A stretch of DNA of 64,000 bases from positions 187,979,796 to 188,043,795 of the forward strand of contig NC_134360.1 of NCBI RefSeq assembly GCF_048569485.1, given 5' to 3'. A program made the position numbers and the translations under genes. The notes beneath the pieces are model-generated. The model was not told the DNA's origin, ran no database searches, and was given only the letters and a program-made list of their open reading frames with translations. How positions within the stretch are numbered: position 1 is the stretch's first letter; each line of letters opens with the position of its first letter. Shown here piece by piece: positions 9,805 through 20,916 of this stretch. Origin of the DNA: Anomaloglossus baeobatrachus. Its lineage: Eukaryota; Chordata; Amphibia; Anura; Aromobatidae.

Positions 9805-11694
9805 ATGTGCCTGGGCGGTCCGCTTGAAAAATTGGAAGCGCCGCTATATTGCCACCATGAAAAGCGCGCTGAAAAACAACAGCAGCCCGCGCTGGGAGAA
9901 GTTACCGCCCACGAAGAGGTGTGGCTACCCAGAGATCCCCTGCAGAGTTCTGACCTCGCTTGTGAAGAGAGCGGAAGCGTCCAGAGACGGCGGAACGGAA
10001 AAGAAGCCAGCAGCTTGTTGTTAGAGAAAATGGCGTCTGAATGCAGAGACCCAGAGCCAGGCTCCGCTGCCTGGTGGTCTCGGGAGCTTGCCGAGTTCTG
10101 CGAACAACTGGAAGCCAGGATCGGAAGGCAGATCAGAGAGGGACGTGCGGAGTTCCTGGGAATGACCGCGGCGGTTCAGGCCTATGAAGAGAGAGCCGCG
10201 CGCCGAGTGCCAGACCGGGCGGTGACGACTCAGACCCCGATGCTGCCACCGATGGGTGAGTCCAGTGATGCCCCTGCCAGCGCGAGTGCCCCGACCCCTG
10301 CTGCCACGTCCGCGGTCCCTGAAGAGGCGTCCGGCGCGGCGACGCTGAAGCAGGCCGCAGCCACGCCAGGTGCAGCCCGCCAAGCTCAGGCCGCCGCAGC
10401 GATGCCCTGCTCGGCCCACCAAGACCCGGTCCCGGCAGCAACGCCCAGTCCGGCCCGCAGAGAACCGGCTGCCACCGCGACCCTCATCCGCGCCGCAGGT
10501 GTGACGCTGACCCAGGCCGCCGCCATGCTAGGCCCGGCCCGCCGAGACCCTACCGCAGCCGCAACGCTCGTCCGCGCCGCAAGTGAGGTGCTGAACCAGG
10601 CCGCAGCCCCGTCAGGTGCGGCCCGCCAAGCCCAGATCGCTGCAGCGACGCCCAGCCCAGCCTGCAAAGACCCCATCGCAGCTGCGACACCGATCCAAGC
10701 CGCGACAGCGACGCCGATCCAGGCCGCCGCAGCGATGCCCTGCCCGGCCCGCCAAGATAAGATTGTATCACCATTGACCCCGGCCTGCAAGGCCAGAGCA
10801 GACACCGCTCCCCAGTCCAAGGAGGTCCCTGCTAGGAAGTCCCTGGTAGGTGAGGACCCCGCATACTGGCAGCTGAAGGCTGACATGGAGGCCAAGTTAT
10901 CACCACAGGAGATGGTGGATCAGTACATGCTCCCTCCGCACACCCCCAAGAGGATTCCGGCAACCCCTGCAGCAACTACGCCAAAGAGTCCCCCGCCTGG
11001 GCCTGCTGAAGAAAGTCCATCCCCAGCACTGCCACCAAAGGAGTGCTCAGAAGAACTAAGGGGGAGGGGAGGCCAGGAAGCTGAGGAGCTGACTCAGGAG
11101 CCACCAGCAGTGGATCCATACCCCGAGCCAGAGATGCTGCCGTATTCCCGCTGGGACGAGGAAGACCTAACACCGTCTGCTGACGAAGATCTGCCCCAAA
11201 GCCTCACCTGGGAGCTTGTAAGCTGTACCTCGCAGAATCCAGCCCGCAAGACACGGCGCCGTAGCAGAACCCAGTTTTCCCCTGCACCGCCATCCCCAGA
11301 GCAGAGAGAAGTCATGGCCCGAGACTTAGAAGAAAAACGGTTCCTGAGAAGAGCCAAAGCCCAGGTCAGAGGACCCCTTTGTAGAGGAATTGTGGAAGAC
11401 TTTAACTTGAAGAGCGGATACGGCTTTATAGTGGCATCAGGTATGAAAGAGGGCATTTTTGTCAACAGAAGAGACGTGAGAGCTCATTTGCCCAGAGGAC
11501 ATCCTGGAAGAAACCTAAGGATGGGAGACACAGTGCAGTTTACCATGCATCAAGGCGAAAGAGGCTGGTATGCGCTAGATGTAACACCATGTCCTAAAGA
11601 AAAAGAAACAGACACGGAAGAAGAAAGAGATCGAGAAACCAACAGGTGCCACAGCCCTACAGGCCCAAGCCCTGGTGAGGAGGAATCCACATAA
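9805..11694 (+). CDS. Cold-shock-domain protein of LTR element, copy A
   Basis: A frame of 629 codons from an ATG in good context (ACCATGT), the only long frame of the element. Order: a charged N-terminus; a Trp/Leu/Glu-rich segment at about residues 75-130 that could be helical; a long Ala/Pro region at about 150-330 built of loosely repeated AATP/PARQ-like modules; an acidic, proline-rich linker; then at about 527-596 a cold-shock domain with an RNP1-like SGYGFIV, an RNP2-like GIFVN and the extended loop of the Y-box type; last, an acidic tail. Cold-shock domains bind single-stranded RNA or DNA, so binding element RNA is a natural guess. No retroviral Gag motif or zinc knuckle is recognised. 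Capture of a host Y-box-like gene is inference. Confidence 0.85.
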   Translation: MCLGGPLEKLEAPLYCHHEKRAEKQQQPALGEVTAHEEVWLPRDPLQSSDLACEESGSVQRRRNGKEASSLLLEKMASECRDPEPGSAAWWSRELAEFCEQLEARIGRQIREGRAEFLGMTAAVQAYEERAARRVPDRAVTTQTPMLPPMGESSDAPASASAPTPAATSAVPEEASGAATLKQAAATPGAARQAQAAAAMPCSAHQDPVPAATPSPARREPAATATLIRAAGVTLTQAAAMLGPARRDPTAAATLVRAASEVLNQAAAPSGAARQAQIAAATPSPACKDPIAAATPIQAATATPIQAAAAMPCPARQDKIVSPLTPACKARADTAPQSKEVPARKSLVGEDPAYWQLKADMEAKLSPQEMVDQYMLPPHTPKRIPATPAATTPKSPPPGPAEESPSPALPPKECSEELRGRGGQEAEELTQEPPAVDPYPEPEMLPYSRWDEEDLTPSADEDLPQSLTWELVSCTSQNPARKTRRRSRTQFSPAPPSPEQREVMARDLEEKRFLRRAKAQVRGPLCRGIVEDFNLKSGYGFIVASGMKEGIFVNRRDVRAHLPRGHPGRNLRMGDTVQFTMHQGERGWYALDVTPCPKEKETDTEEERDRETNRCHSPTGPSPGEEEST

Positions 11695-12307
11695 AGTACA
11701 GAAAGAAGCATAGAAGTTCCCAGTTTGACAAGTTTGAAGTTTTGCAACGTTACTGTTTAAGAGATGTGCCCACATAAACTAATGTGAGAAATGAACCTTA
11801 AGGCTATGAACTGGCTATAGCCACAAACTCTCGCAGTGTAAATAGTTACACCAGAGGGCACCACCACCACCAGAGTCAGCCTGTTTAGGGGCTTGGCTCG
11901 TCTGCAACCAGGGAGCACGTCCGTATATAGGGCCTTGGCTTACCTGCGACCAGAGAGCATGCCTGTTTATGAGGCCTGGCTCTCCACCACAAAGAGGGTA
12001 CCTGGTCAGCACCAACTGTGGAGGCCGCCTCTACATCCTGCCAGAAGAGGCTGAAGGCGCGGCTCCACCAGGCCAGGTATACCCTGAAGACCACCAGACC
12101 ATGAAAGCCGCCTCTACATCCTGCCAGAAGTGGCTGAAGGCGCGGCCAACGTGAGAGGGTTTTGGGTGGGTTAACGGACTTGTGGGTGGAGGGTGGTGAT
12201 GTATGGTACCTGGTGGTTTTAAAAATGTTTTACATGTTTTAATGTTTTATGCATTTTAAAATGTTGTCTTGCAGCCCGAGGACGTGCTGGTGATAACTAA
12301 GGGGGAA
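11695..12307 (+). other. 3' interior and polypurine tract of copy A
   Basis: Non-coding. It holds two GCCTCTACATCCTGCCAGAAG repeats (about 12025 and 12109) and ends with the purine run AAGGGGGAA abutting the 3' LTR, as expected of a plus-strand primer. The same features recur in copy B. Confidence 0.75.
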
Positions 12308-13459
12308 TGTGGCGCCCCTGACCTGGTCAGGCACCACTGAGTACTGCACCCATGCTGGGGACAGTACAATACAGGTAATCCAGAAGGCTGACCGAGGTGT
12401 GACTACACAGGCGCATAGTGATCAGGTCTCACACATGTACCTATGAGAGGACCCCTGGGGATCTCAGGAGGGGGAAAAGCCTTCACCTTCACTGGAATAG
12501 TGGAGGGGGCCAAAAGCCTCCATCTCCTCTCAAGGGGTGTGGTAAGAGAGCCTGGTTGCTAGGTGGCGTAGGCAAGAACAGGAGAGGAGGAGCAGTGAGT
12601 CAGTGCAGTGCAGAGTCCAGGGAGCTCCGAGAGGAGCTGACCCCTACCCCTGGGGCTGTTGCAGTCTGACAGCGCCCGCGCAGTGGCTACCGACGGGGGA
12701 GAACGGTCACCTAGGAGTGCTACCCGAAACCCATCTCCAGCTAGAGAGAGAGCACAGAGTGGGAAGTAAGGAGACTGCTAGGGAGTACCAGGCCCAAACG
12801 GGCGGCAGATCCCGGAGCGGGGATAGATCCACCTTTCCCTGCTAAACCTGCCGGTGTGGGGCCCTCAAAGCCCACACCACAACACCTAAAAGCCGCAGCC
12901 ACGTAGCCACAGTTAGGGCCCATAGTTCACAGGAGGCAAGCAGCTGGAGTGATCTGGCCCAGGCAACAAGCAAACGGCAAACGAAGGGGAGAGAGGCTTC
13001 AACAACTTCCCTGGGTGACCCCCATAGGGACTAAAAGTCGGGGTTACCCCAAACCACCAAGGGCTAAGGAAGGCGAGTTGGTAGTCACCATCAGAAGTCA
13101 GCCTGAAGGATACCTGGTTCCCGCCTGGTTCATCCCAGCTACGCCCGGGTTACTCACCCTGCCACCTGAAGTGAGTAAAACCCCTGAAAGACATCCTGCG
13201 TGTGTGGAGTTATTCTGCGCCTTGTGGTACTACGCACCTACACAGGGCCCTGGGGCTTGCCTCACTCTCAGGAGGCTATTCCAACTAACTGCACTCACCA
13301 TCAGCCCCAGGCGTCCCCTAACCTGCAGTGGCGGTCCCCACTGACCGCAATACTGAGAGTGGCGTCACGACAAATAGAAGATTCCCTACCTGTGACGAGA
13401 TCCAGCCGAGTGGAGTCCCTGAAGGTAATGCACCGACACTACACCTGTGGGGCTTCACA
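12308..13459 (+). repeat. 3' LTR of copy A
   Basis: 1152 bases, over 99 percent identical by eye to the 5' LTR; followed by the target duplication GATA. Confidence 0.88.
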
Positions 13460-13463
13460 GATA

Positions 13464-15180
13464 CATGTCCAGATGCCCTGCAGAATCCTGTACTTTCAAT
13501 AGATGACTACCATCCACATTGCAGAATTCGGAATATCAGCGTTCTCTGGGTATTTATTAATGACACATAAAGCCTGTTTTCTCTTCACTTTCAGATGCAC
13601 AGTTTCACCATATGATTTACACAGTGTCTAATTTAATTAATGGATCGGTTATCCGCTTTGTCCTTTGGGTAATGCATACTACGAGTGAGCCAAACCTGGT
13701 CATGTTTCTCATATAGTCAATCAGTACCAATTTCTTCTGAGTGTTCACCCTGAGCAGATGGCAGAGATAATGTTTAATAAAGAGTGAGGATTACTCGGAG
13801 CAGGAATATGACTCAAGAAGGGTATCATTTTATTGAAATCCAGGCTCCCTATCACATTATTTATTCAGACTGTGTCAATATTAGAAAACATGCTACTGTC
13901 ACCTTTCCCGAACTTTGCCCTTTTTTTAATGAACTCACATAACATGTGCATGGTATATTATTTAGCATCTTTCAAAACTAAACTGGATACTCTACTGTAC
14001 AACAGGTCATATATATTAATAAGCAAGTAGCTTTCCAAACTCACAAATATGTAGATAGTAGCAGGAATGTGTCCTGCTTGTGCTTGTGTGTATAAATACC
14101 ATGTCAAAGATTAATATGAATCACTTGTACTATAAAAATAATAATTTGCGTTTGTATGTTTCTGAGATAAATATTGTCTTCAAATTGTCTTAGTCCAAGA
14201 TTGATGTAGTGGGCAATATTATATTATAAATACTAATGATCTGTGATTATAAAGGTTATACCATGTTTATAAACTATCTATTACTGATAGAATAGGGGAT
14301 AACTTATTGATGGCTGAAGGGTTGACCTCTGAGATCCCATCGATCTTGAGAATGGGGCTCTGTAGATCCTCGTCTAAATGTAACCATCAGATATAGCCAA
14401 GTACAGTATTCGGCATTTTCTGGCAGTCACATATAAAATGAGTAGAGTGGAGGTGCGCATGCTCAACTCTGAAGATGCACATGCTCAACCCCTACTACAT
14501 TCAGACTGTCTATCTGCATTATGAGACTTGTGACAATTTCAGGGCTAGAGAGTCATTCCCATGCAAGGCTTTCAATATTAAACGTAGTTTCCTTTCTTTT
14601 GGCGTGTTATGGGTTAATGCCAATTTTTCCTCATCAGCAGCCTTCTCATTACCTGTTCAGGTGCTTCGGGTTTTGAACCACTCTCAAGCCCTATATATAC
14701 CCTCTACTCCTGGTAGAGGGCGCCGGGCGCCGGTTATACTGAATACTCAGTCTGAGACTTGGCCTGGAGGTGGAAGGAGCTGTTGGAACCCTTACTGTCT
14801 GTTGTGGTGTAGGCTGCAGTCCCGGCGCTTGACTGCAGCCAAGAAGTTGATATTTAAAGTTTGTTGATTCCCCTGTTTGTCTTCCTTCCCATGTGTGTTG
14901 TTTTAGTGCAGCAGTGAGGCTAGTGATCCTTACCTGTCCACTCCCTAGCCTGGACTATTGTATTGTCACTCTATTGTAGGGTTTCTCAGGGCTTCAGTTT
15001 CCTGCTCAGCAACAGGTAAGGAACCTGTATAGAGACTGGTTAAGAGAGCAGGGTACAGTTACAGGTAAGTGGAGGAGGTGTCTATCTTCCCTCTCACTAC
15101 TGCTAGGGACCACCGATGTTAGAGTGCCAACAGTGTACCCCTTTTTTGTCATGGTAAACTTCTGTTTGTTGTGTGCTTTG
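13464..15180. other. AT-rich spacer, no gene seen
   Basis: AT-rich to about 14450. The last 500 bases are more GC-rich and may be a degraded repeat. A 130-codon frame at 14475-14867 has no recognisable domain and no upstream support, and is not called a gene. Confidence 0.5.
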
Positions 15181-16347
15181 TGCGACGCCCTGGCCTAGTC
15201 AGGTAGTCACAGGCACAACATCATACACCCCCCTTCCCTGGACAGGTCACACCAGTCACACATTAAATCCTTGTTGCCACCCTCCAGGGTTGATGTCCAC
15301 ACCAGGTGGGGTGGAGCCAGGCAGTTGACCCCGCCCACCGAGGAGTTCACAGGCCTGGAGGCGGGCAAACACAGTAGTCAGTCCAGTTGTGGGCAGTAGA
15401 GTGTGAGGAGTGAAACTGTTGGTGTCTTGGTTGGAGCCCAGGCACTTCCAGCAAGGTCGGCAGATGGTGGTGGCCATCTGAAGGAGTTGGTGATGGTCAG
15501 CAGAACCGTAGAACCGGGGTCGGGCGGTGGCCTGCCGGTACAGAACCGGGGAGCCGATTGGAGTCAAGCACCAGGCAGGGTACTCAGACCCCGACTAGGC
15601 TTGAAGCCGACCTTTAGTCAAATTTACTGATTGCAGTCTGGACCTCAGGGGTTCATTCCCACCCAAGTCCCAATTGAAGGCAACAGCCCAACCGTTCCGG
15701 ATAAGCGCCACCGCCAAGGGCCAGAAATCCACAGGGCCAGCGTCTGCGGGCAAACGGGCTCCTCCGGCACATATACGCTGGGGAGCGGACTACCGGTGCC
15801 CAGGCATTGGAGCCAAGATACAAAACACAGGTGCAGGGAAACGACAGCCAACCCAGCCAGGGAGAACACCGCAGCCGGCTGTGGGCCCCGTCCATCCAGC
15901 CGTTTGGTTTACCAGAGACTCTGTCCATCTGTGTCTGAGTGAGTACACCTGTGCCATCCGGCACCGCGCTGCACTGCACCGCAACCCTGCACCCTGCCAA
16001 AACCCATCCTACGGAACCCTCCCTCCTACTGGGCCCTGGGACCAACAGCCCCTACCCACGGAGGGGTCAACACCTAGCTGCTCCCCGCCATCGCTTCCGG
16101 GCGGGAACCCCGTTACCAGCAGCGGTGGTGCCCACCATCACCACAACCCGTAGGTGGCGTCACAAACTCTATATATCCCAAAAAGTTCAATTCCTCACCT
16201 TTTCACTCGTGGGCGAGGAGCGCTGCTCGAGCCCCGGGTCCGGCCCACTCAAACCACCGAGGAGAAGGCACCGGATCCGAGCGCGATCTCCCTGAGTAGC
16301 CTTCACGACGGGGAAACTGGCCCCTGCCCCCGAGACTTTGCCCCACA
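15181..16347 (+). mobile_element. LTR-like block (TGYGACGCCCTGG type)
   Basis: Starts TGCGACGCCCTGGCCTAGTC, ends CCCCACA. It has the family order seen in the better preserved copies: a GTCTGAGTGAGTACACC donor-like word at about 15930, and GGTGGCGTCACAAACTC at about 16153. About 1167 bases; no partner LTR, so probably solo. No clean target duplication seen. Confidence 0.6.
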
Positions 16348-16440
16348 CTAGAGCTTCCCCAAGTCCGTGAGTGACAATCAATATGAGATAACATATACTT
16401 AGTATAAACATTTCAACACAGAGTGTAAAATACAGTGTAA

Positions 16441-16791
16441 GGCCCTGTGCGCACACTGCATTTTTTACTGCGGATTTGCTGCTGTTTTTGCTCATAAAAT
16501 TCATGAAGTCCTTCCCCAGCAAACTCTATGAGAAATCCAAAATGCTGTGCGCACATTCCGGTTTTTTTTTCCCTATAGGTTTTGCTGTAGAATTTCTGCA
16601 GCAAAAAGAAGGAGTATGTCACTTCTTTTCCGCAGGTACCTTTAAATTAAATAATGGTTAAAAACCGCAGGGACACAACCGCGGAAATTCCGCAGCAAAA
16701 CCGCAAAAAAAACACGGTAAAACCGCATGCGGATTTTGGGTGCTTTTTTTGCCACAGGTGCGGAATTCTGCCTGAGGGTGCGGATTTTGCT
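16441..16791. mobile_element. Left part of gcgcac MITE split by Harbinger
   Basis: Begins GGCCCTGTGCGCACACTGC. The matching inverted end (CAGTGCGCACAGACC) lies at 22691-22705, just beyond the Harbinger element. The PIF/Harbinger element therefore seems to have landed inside this MITE. Confidence 0.55.
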
Positions 16792-16794
16792 TAA

Positions 16795-16818
16795 GGCTAC
16801 TTTCACACATCAGTTTTC
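16795..16818 (+). repeat. Left terminal inverted repeat of Harbinger
   Basis: GGCTACTTTCACACATCAGT and a few following T bases; perfect match to the right end over about 23 bases. Confidence 0.88.
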
Positions 16819-17075
16819 TGTATTCAGGCACAGTCCTTTTTTTTGCCGTATCCAACGTTTCCGTTTTTGTTGTGCAAACCGGAGCCAACCGGACCCACCG
16901 GATCCGTTTTTTTGCGGATCCGTTTAAGACGGATCCGTTAAAAAACGGATCCGGTGGGTCCGGTTTGCATCCGTTTTGCATCCGTTATGTCCGTTTTTTG
17001 ACGGATCCGTTTTTTAAACACTAAACAAACAATTAACGAGTTCCGTATTCTGATTGGCTATTGGGAACATATAGT

Positions 17076-17090
17076 ATATATACAGTATTT
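17076..17090 (+). promoter_or_regulatory. Possible TATA box of transposase gene
   Basis: TATATATACAG lies about 50-60 bases before the transposase ATG. Position and sequence fit a short-leader promoter; inference only. Confidence 0.4.
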
Positions 17091-17133
17091 TGAAGCATAT
17101 ATGACAGAATGAAGACAGAGACAAGCAGAAACC

Positions 17134-18463
17134 ATGGATGCTATTCTTGCAAATTACACAAAGATCGCTGCAGATTTTATATTTGAGGCAAATCGCTTGG
17201 CTATCATCGTCAGAGAAAAGGAGCGACAGCGACTGAGGCGTCAGCGACATCGACGCTTTTGGATCCATCCCCTGACTGCCCAGAGACTGACACGTGGGGT
17301 GTTTTCAACCCTATACCTGGAGCTCCGTGGAAACCATGAAAAATTCACAAGCTATGTCCGGATGGCAGTGAATAATTTTGACGTCCTCCTTGGCCTTGTT
17401 GCGGACAACATCCGTAAAACGGACACCTACAGCCGGTTCTCTATAACACCCGAGGAGCGTTTGCTGGTTACGCTTAGGTAAGTTTTTTTTTTTTTAAATT
17501 GTATCCTCCTGTAAATTGACTTTTAACTGTAATGTGTTTGCTATTATTTTTTTATAATTATTGTCTTTCCTTTACAGATTCCTTGCAACTGGAGAGTCGC
17601 TTTCATCCCTCCACTACCAGTTTCGACTAGGAATTTCCACCATCTCGGGAATCATTAGAGACACTTGCCAAGCCTTGTGGGATTGCCTCCATGAGGATTT
17701 CATCCCCCAGCCCACCAGGGAAAGATGGCTTGCAATTGCTGAACAATACTATAACATTTGTCAGTTTCCAAATTGCCTTGGCTCAGTGGACGGCAAACAT
17801 ATCAGAATTGTGAAACCTGCTGCTTCGGGGTCAGAATACTACAATTATAAAAAGTATTTTTCAATTGTCCTAATGGCAATAACGGATGCGGAATACAAAT
17901 TCATCTCAGTGGACATTGGCGCATATGGGAGATCCAATGACTCTCAGGTCTTTAAAATGTCCCCAATGGGGCGGCGAATCTATGGGAATACTTTTGATTT
18001 CCCTCCTGCAAGACCTCTTCCTGGCACATGTGAGCCCCCAATGCCCTTTGTTTTTGTGGCCGACGAAGCCTTTCAACTATCCCAACATCTATTGAAGCCA
18101 TATGCAAGCCGTGGATTGACGCAAACACAAAAAATATATAATTACAGATTATCCAGAGCCAGAAGAATGGTGGAATGCTCCTTTGGGATACTAACCAGCA
18201 AATGGCGAGTCTTGTTAACAGCCATTAATTTAAACATTGAAACTGTTGATGAAATAGTGAAAGCATGTGTGGTACTGCACAATTTTGTTTTAACAAAGGA
18301 ACCTTTGTCGTTGGATGACCAGAGTTTGGAATCCACCTCTTTGTCAGACTACACCAGTCCTGGATTTAGGAGTAGTGTTGCCTGTTCAACAATCCGTGAC
18401 ATATATGCTAACTATTTTGTGTCCCCAGAAGGTAGAGTAGATTGGCAAGATCAAATGGTGTAA
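17134..18463 (+). CDS. Harbinger DDE transposase (HARBI1-like), two exons
   Basis: Cut-and-paste transposase acting on the element's TIRs in the nucleus. Exon 1 is 17134-17477, intron 17478-17577 (GTAAGT...TTTACAG), exon 2 17578-18463: 409 residues, the usual family length. The junction restores the family block VTLRFLATGES. The N-terminal part is probably a helix-turn-helix region. The catalytic RNase H fold is clear: SVDGKHI (Asp about 186), DIGAYGRSNDSQ (Asp about 227 or 236) and the RRMVECSFGIL helix (Glu about 314) followed by W. AATAAA follows the stop at 18487. The domesticated vertebrate relative HARBI1 works with the MADF-type protein NAIF1; the partner here is the convergent gene at 18720-20879. 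Confidence 0.9.
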
Positions 18464-18719
18464 GATTTTTCTTCAGTTTTATAACAAATAAAAATAATTA
18501 TAAATAAATTAAATAATATCTTGTTAACCTTGTTAATTTTAATCTTTCACTCGCTTTAAAAATTTGTAATTTTTACCCCGTCAAATTACAACATGTTATG
18601 TTTTTGTATTACCTTATTATTAACTTAACTTGCTAAATAATATTCACACCAAAAAAAACAAGAACAAATAAATACTTTTCAACCAAAAACGTTTATTTTT
18701 TATTACATAGATAAATAAA

Positions 18720-20879
18720 TTATAAATTTGTAAATCTTGGGCTTGGGGTGGAGATAGTACTGGAGGGGCTGACAGGTGGGAACACACGCACAGTTGGAGT
18801 ATTGAGGGTGGAAAGTGGTGTTGGTGGTGGTGGTGGGGAAGTAACAGAAGATGAAGGTGTGGTAGAGAAACCAAGAGGGAAACCAGGAGATGGGATGGGA
18901 TTTGGTAAGGATTGAGGGGTGGAGTGGAGGGATTGGGAGACAGAAGAGGTGGCGGGTGAATTAGTGGTTTGAGTTGGGGTCATGATGGTTGTGGAAGGCG
19001 AGATGTGGTAGTGGGTAGGAAGTGTAGGGGCAGATGTGGTTGGGAGCTGGTACTGGCCCGCAGGCTGGTACTGGGCCGCAGGCTGGTACTGGGCCGCAGG
19101 CTGGTACTGGGCATCAGGCTGGTACTGGGCAGCAGGCTGGTACTGGGCAGCAGGCTGGTACTGGGCTGCAGGCTGGTACTGGGCAGCAGGCTGGTACTGG
19201 GCAGCAGGCTGGTAATGGGCAGCAGGGGGAGTAGGGACAATGGCTGGAGGGGGGGCAGGTGGTCTTGTAGGGGTGGGTGGAGGTGGTTGGGAGTCAACCT
19301 GCCCCAGAGCCTTCCGTGTGGCTTGCATTACATGCATCTGATGGTCAAGAGATAGCTTTTCCATGCGCTCTAGTACGGCTTGAAAAAAACAATGATTGGG
19401 AGATTTACTTGCATCTAAATGCAGCCTGTCCAGACGCGTGCACAATTCGTGTGTATTTTTTTCCATATTTGCATTTAGGAAGCTAAAAGATGCACGATTT
19501 TGTTCTGATAATAATTGAATGGCGTTCTGGAAGGCTGCATTTAGATGCAAGAACTCTGGCGCATAGCTCTTTTCCTGACCCCTATGACGCTGACGCCCAG
19601 AACCCAAAGGTGTTCTACTGAGGGCAGCAGTGTCAGAGGGGTGGGGTAGGGGAAAAGCTATCTCATCACCAGCAGCTTCAGGTAATGAAGTCTCACGGGA
19701 AGCTCCAGCGCAGGTGGATGGGACAGATGTAGATGGAAGGGAAGGTTCAGATGGGTGGGGTCTGTGCGTGTGTTCACCAGTGGCGGACTGTTCAGGGATC
19801 GCTCCTGTCGGGTTCGATGCAGGCTCCTGAGTGCTGCAGACGGTGCTGTTAAAAAGAGGAAAAACAAAACAATAATTAATTTAATTGCTATACATTGGCC
19901 CTGACTAAAAAAAAAAAGCAAAAAAAAACAGACATAAAATATTATACTTTGTACATATTGTGTGGAATATTTACCTTCTGCACACCATAGTTGTCCGGAG
20001 GAACGACAACGCTCTAAAGTAACGGTACTTCGATCTGCGTCCTCCGGATCCACTCGGGGCCTGCATCTCTTGATTTAACTCCTTTTTGAAGTGATCCCTG
20101 ATAGACCGCCACCGCTTCTGAAGTTTGGCACCTGAAAGTGGAAAGCAGAAAGTGGTTATTATACAACACATTACATCAGGCAGCATAACCTACTGAACTG
20201 TGAATACTTACGCTGTTTCTTCTGGCCACGAGAATTGAGCTCCCCCCAACCTTCTACCGCTGCGTGGCATACCTCGTCCCAGAGTCGACGGGTTACGATC
20301 GAATCAGCGTGGCGGCGGTCAGCCATGTTCCACAGCGGCTCCCTCTCTCTAACTTCATCGATGAGGAGGTCGATGTTGATAAATCCGGCCTCCTCACCGT
20401 CAGAATCGGGAGCACGCTGGGATGCCTGTTCAAAGAAAGAAAAAAGAAATTAAAAAAAAAAATAGACAAAAATTCACACTGACATGAAAAAAAAAAAAAA
20501 AAAAAAAAAAAAAATAAAAACCTTACACTATGACCACCGCCACCTCGACGACGACCCTGGGACGGTCTTGGGGGAGCTCTATCATGAGCCCTAGAAGTTG
20601 AAGCCTTTAGTGAAGAAAACAAAAAAAAATTATTTACTTATATGTTTGGTGTGCTGTGGTAAACAATTCCTGTATGAAACTTACACTATGATCGCCCGCT
20701 CCGTGTCTTTCTCCACCCCTTCCGTCCTCTTCTGGCAGCATCTCCTGTGATGTTTCGGCCACCTGTGTAAATGTCGTTGATTTAAAAAAATGTTTTTTTT
20801 TGTATTTTTTAAAAAAAAACCAAAAAAAAAAAAATACCTCAGTTTGTGAACCGAAGGGCGGGCTACCAGAAGACGACAT
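18720..20879 (-). CDS. Harbinger MADF/Myb-like DNA-binding protein, six exons
   Basis: Second Harbinger gene, expected to bind TIRs and bring the transposase to DNA and nucleus. Exons on the minus strand: 20879-20838, 20762-20685, 20604-20527, 20425-20212, 20131-19975, 19845-18720. All introns are GT-AG with pyrimidine tracts and the joined length is 1695 bases (564 residues plus stop). Exons 2 and 3 are both 78 bases and end alike (GGH/AGDHS), suggesting exon duplication. The MADF domain spans about residues 85-185 (DEVREREPLWN, LWDEVCHAAVEGWG, KLQKRWRSIRDHFKKEL). A leucine-rich helical segment (about 285-370) may dimerise or contact the transposase. About ten QYQPAA-like repeats follow (about 400-460), then a Pro/Ser/Thr-rich tail. 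The start ATG is inferred from frame continuity. Confidence 0.82.
19036..19216 (-). repeat. 18-bp in-frame tandem repeat (QYQPAA)
   Basis: About ten copies of an 18-base unit (AGGCTGGTACTGGGCAGC on the plus strand) inside exon 6 of the MADF gene. The period is a multiple of three, so length change keeps the frame. Open frames on the opposite strand here are shadows. Confidence 0.85.
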
Positions 20880-20916
20880 TTTTTTGATTACAGGCCACGC
20901 ACAACAGGACCTCAAC

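Larger units (their letters stand above)
8604..13459 (+). mobile_element. Non-autonomous LTR element with cold-shock gene, copy A
   Basis: Two 1152-base direct repeats (8604-9755 and 12308-13459) begin TGTGGCGCCCCTG and end CTTCACA. They flank a 2.55-kb interior with a primer-site-like TGGCGTCACGAACAGGA just after the 5' LTR, one long open frame, and a purine tract (AAGGGGGAA) just before the 3' LTR. GATA occurs on both outer sides (8600-8603, 13460-13463) as a target duplication. The LTRs differ at only about four sites, so the insertion is young. It looks whole for its kind. No protease, reverse transcriptase or integrase frame is seen, so it would need another element's enzymes. Confidence 0.88.

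Noticed and set aside
10021-10895. Minus-strand Ala/Arg-rich frames opposite the cold-shock gene
   Set aside because: Shadow frames of a GC-rich, Ala/Pro-coding stretch.
8604-13459. Reading the 1152-base direct repeats as a segmental duplication
   Set aside because: TG...CA ends, primer-site-like and polypurine sequences at exactly the right inner edges, and a 4-bp duplication outside fit LTRs better.
17134-18463. Host HARBI1 gene
   Set aside because: The gene sits between perfect TIRs with a TAA duplication and beside its MADF partner, so it is the transposon's own gene.
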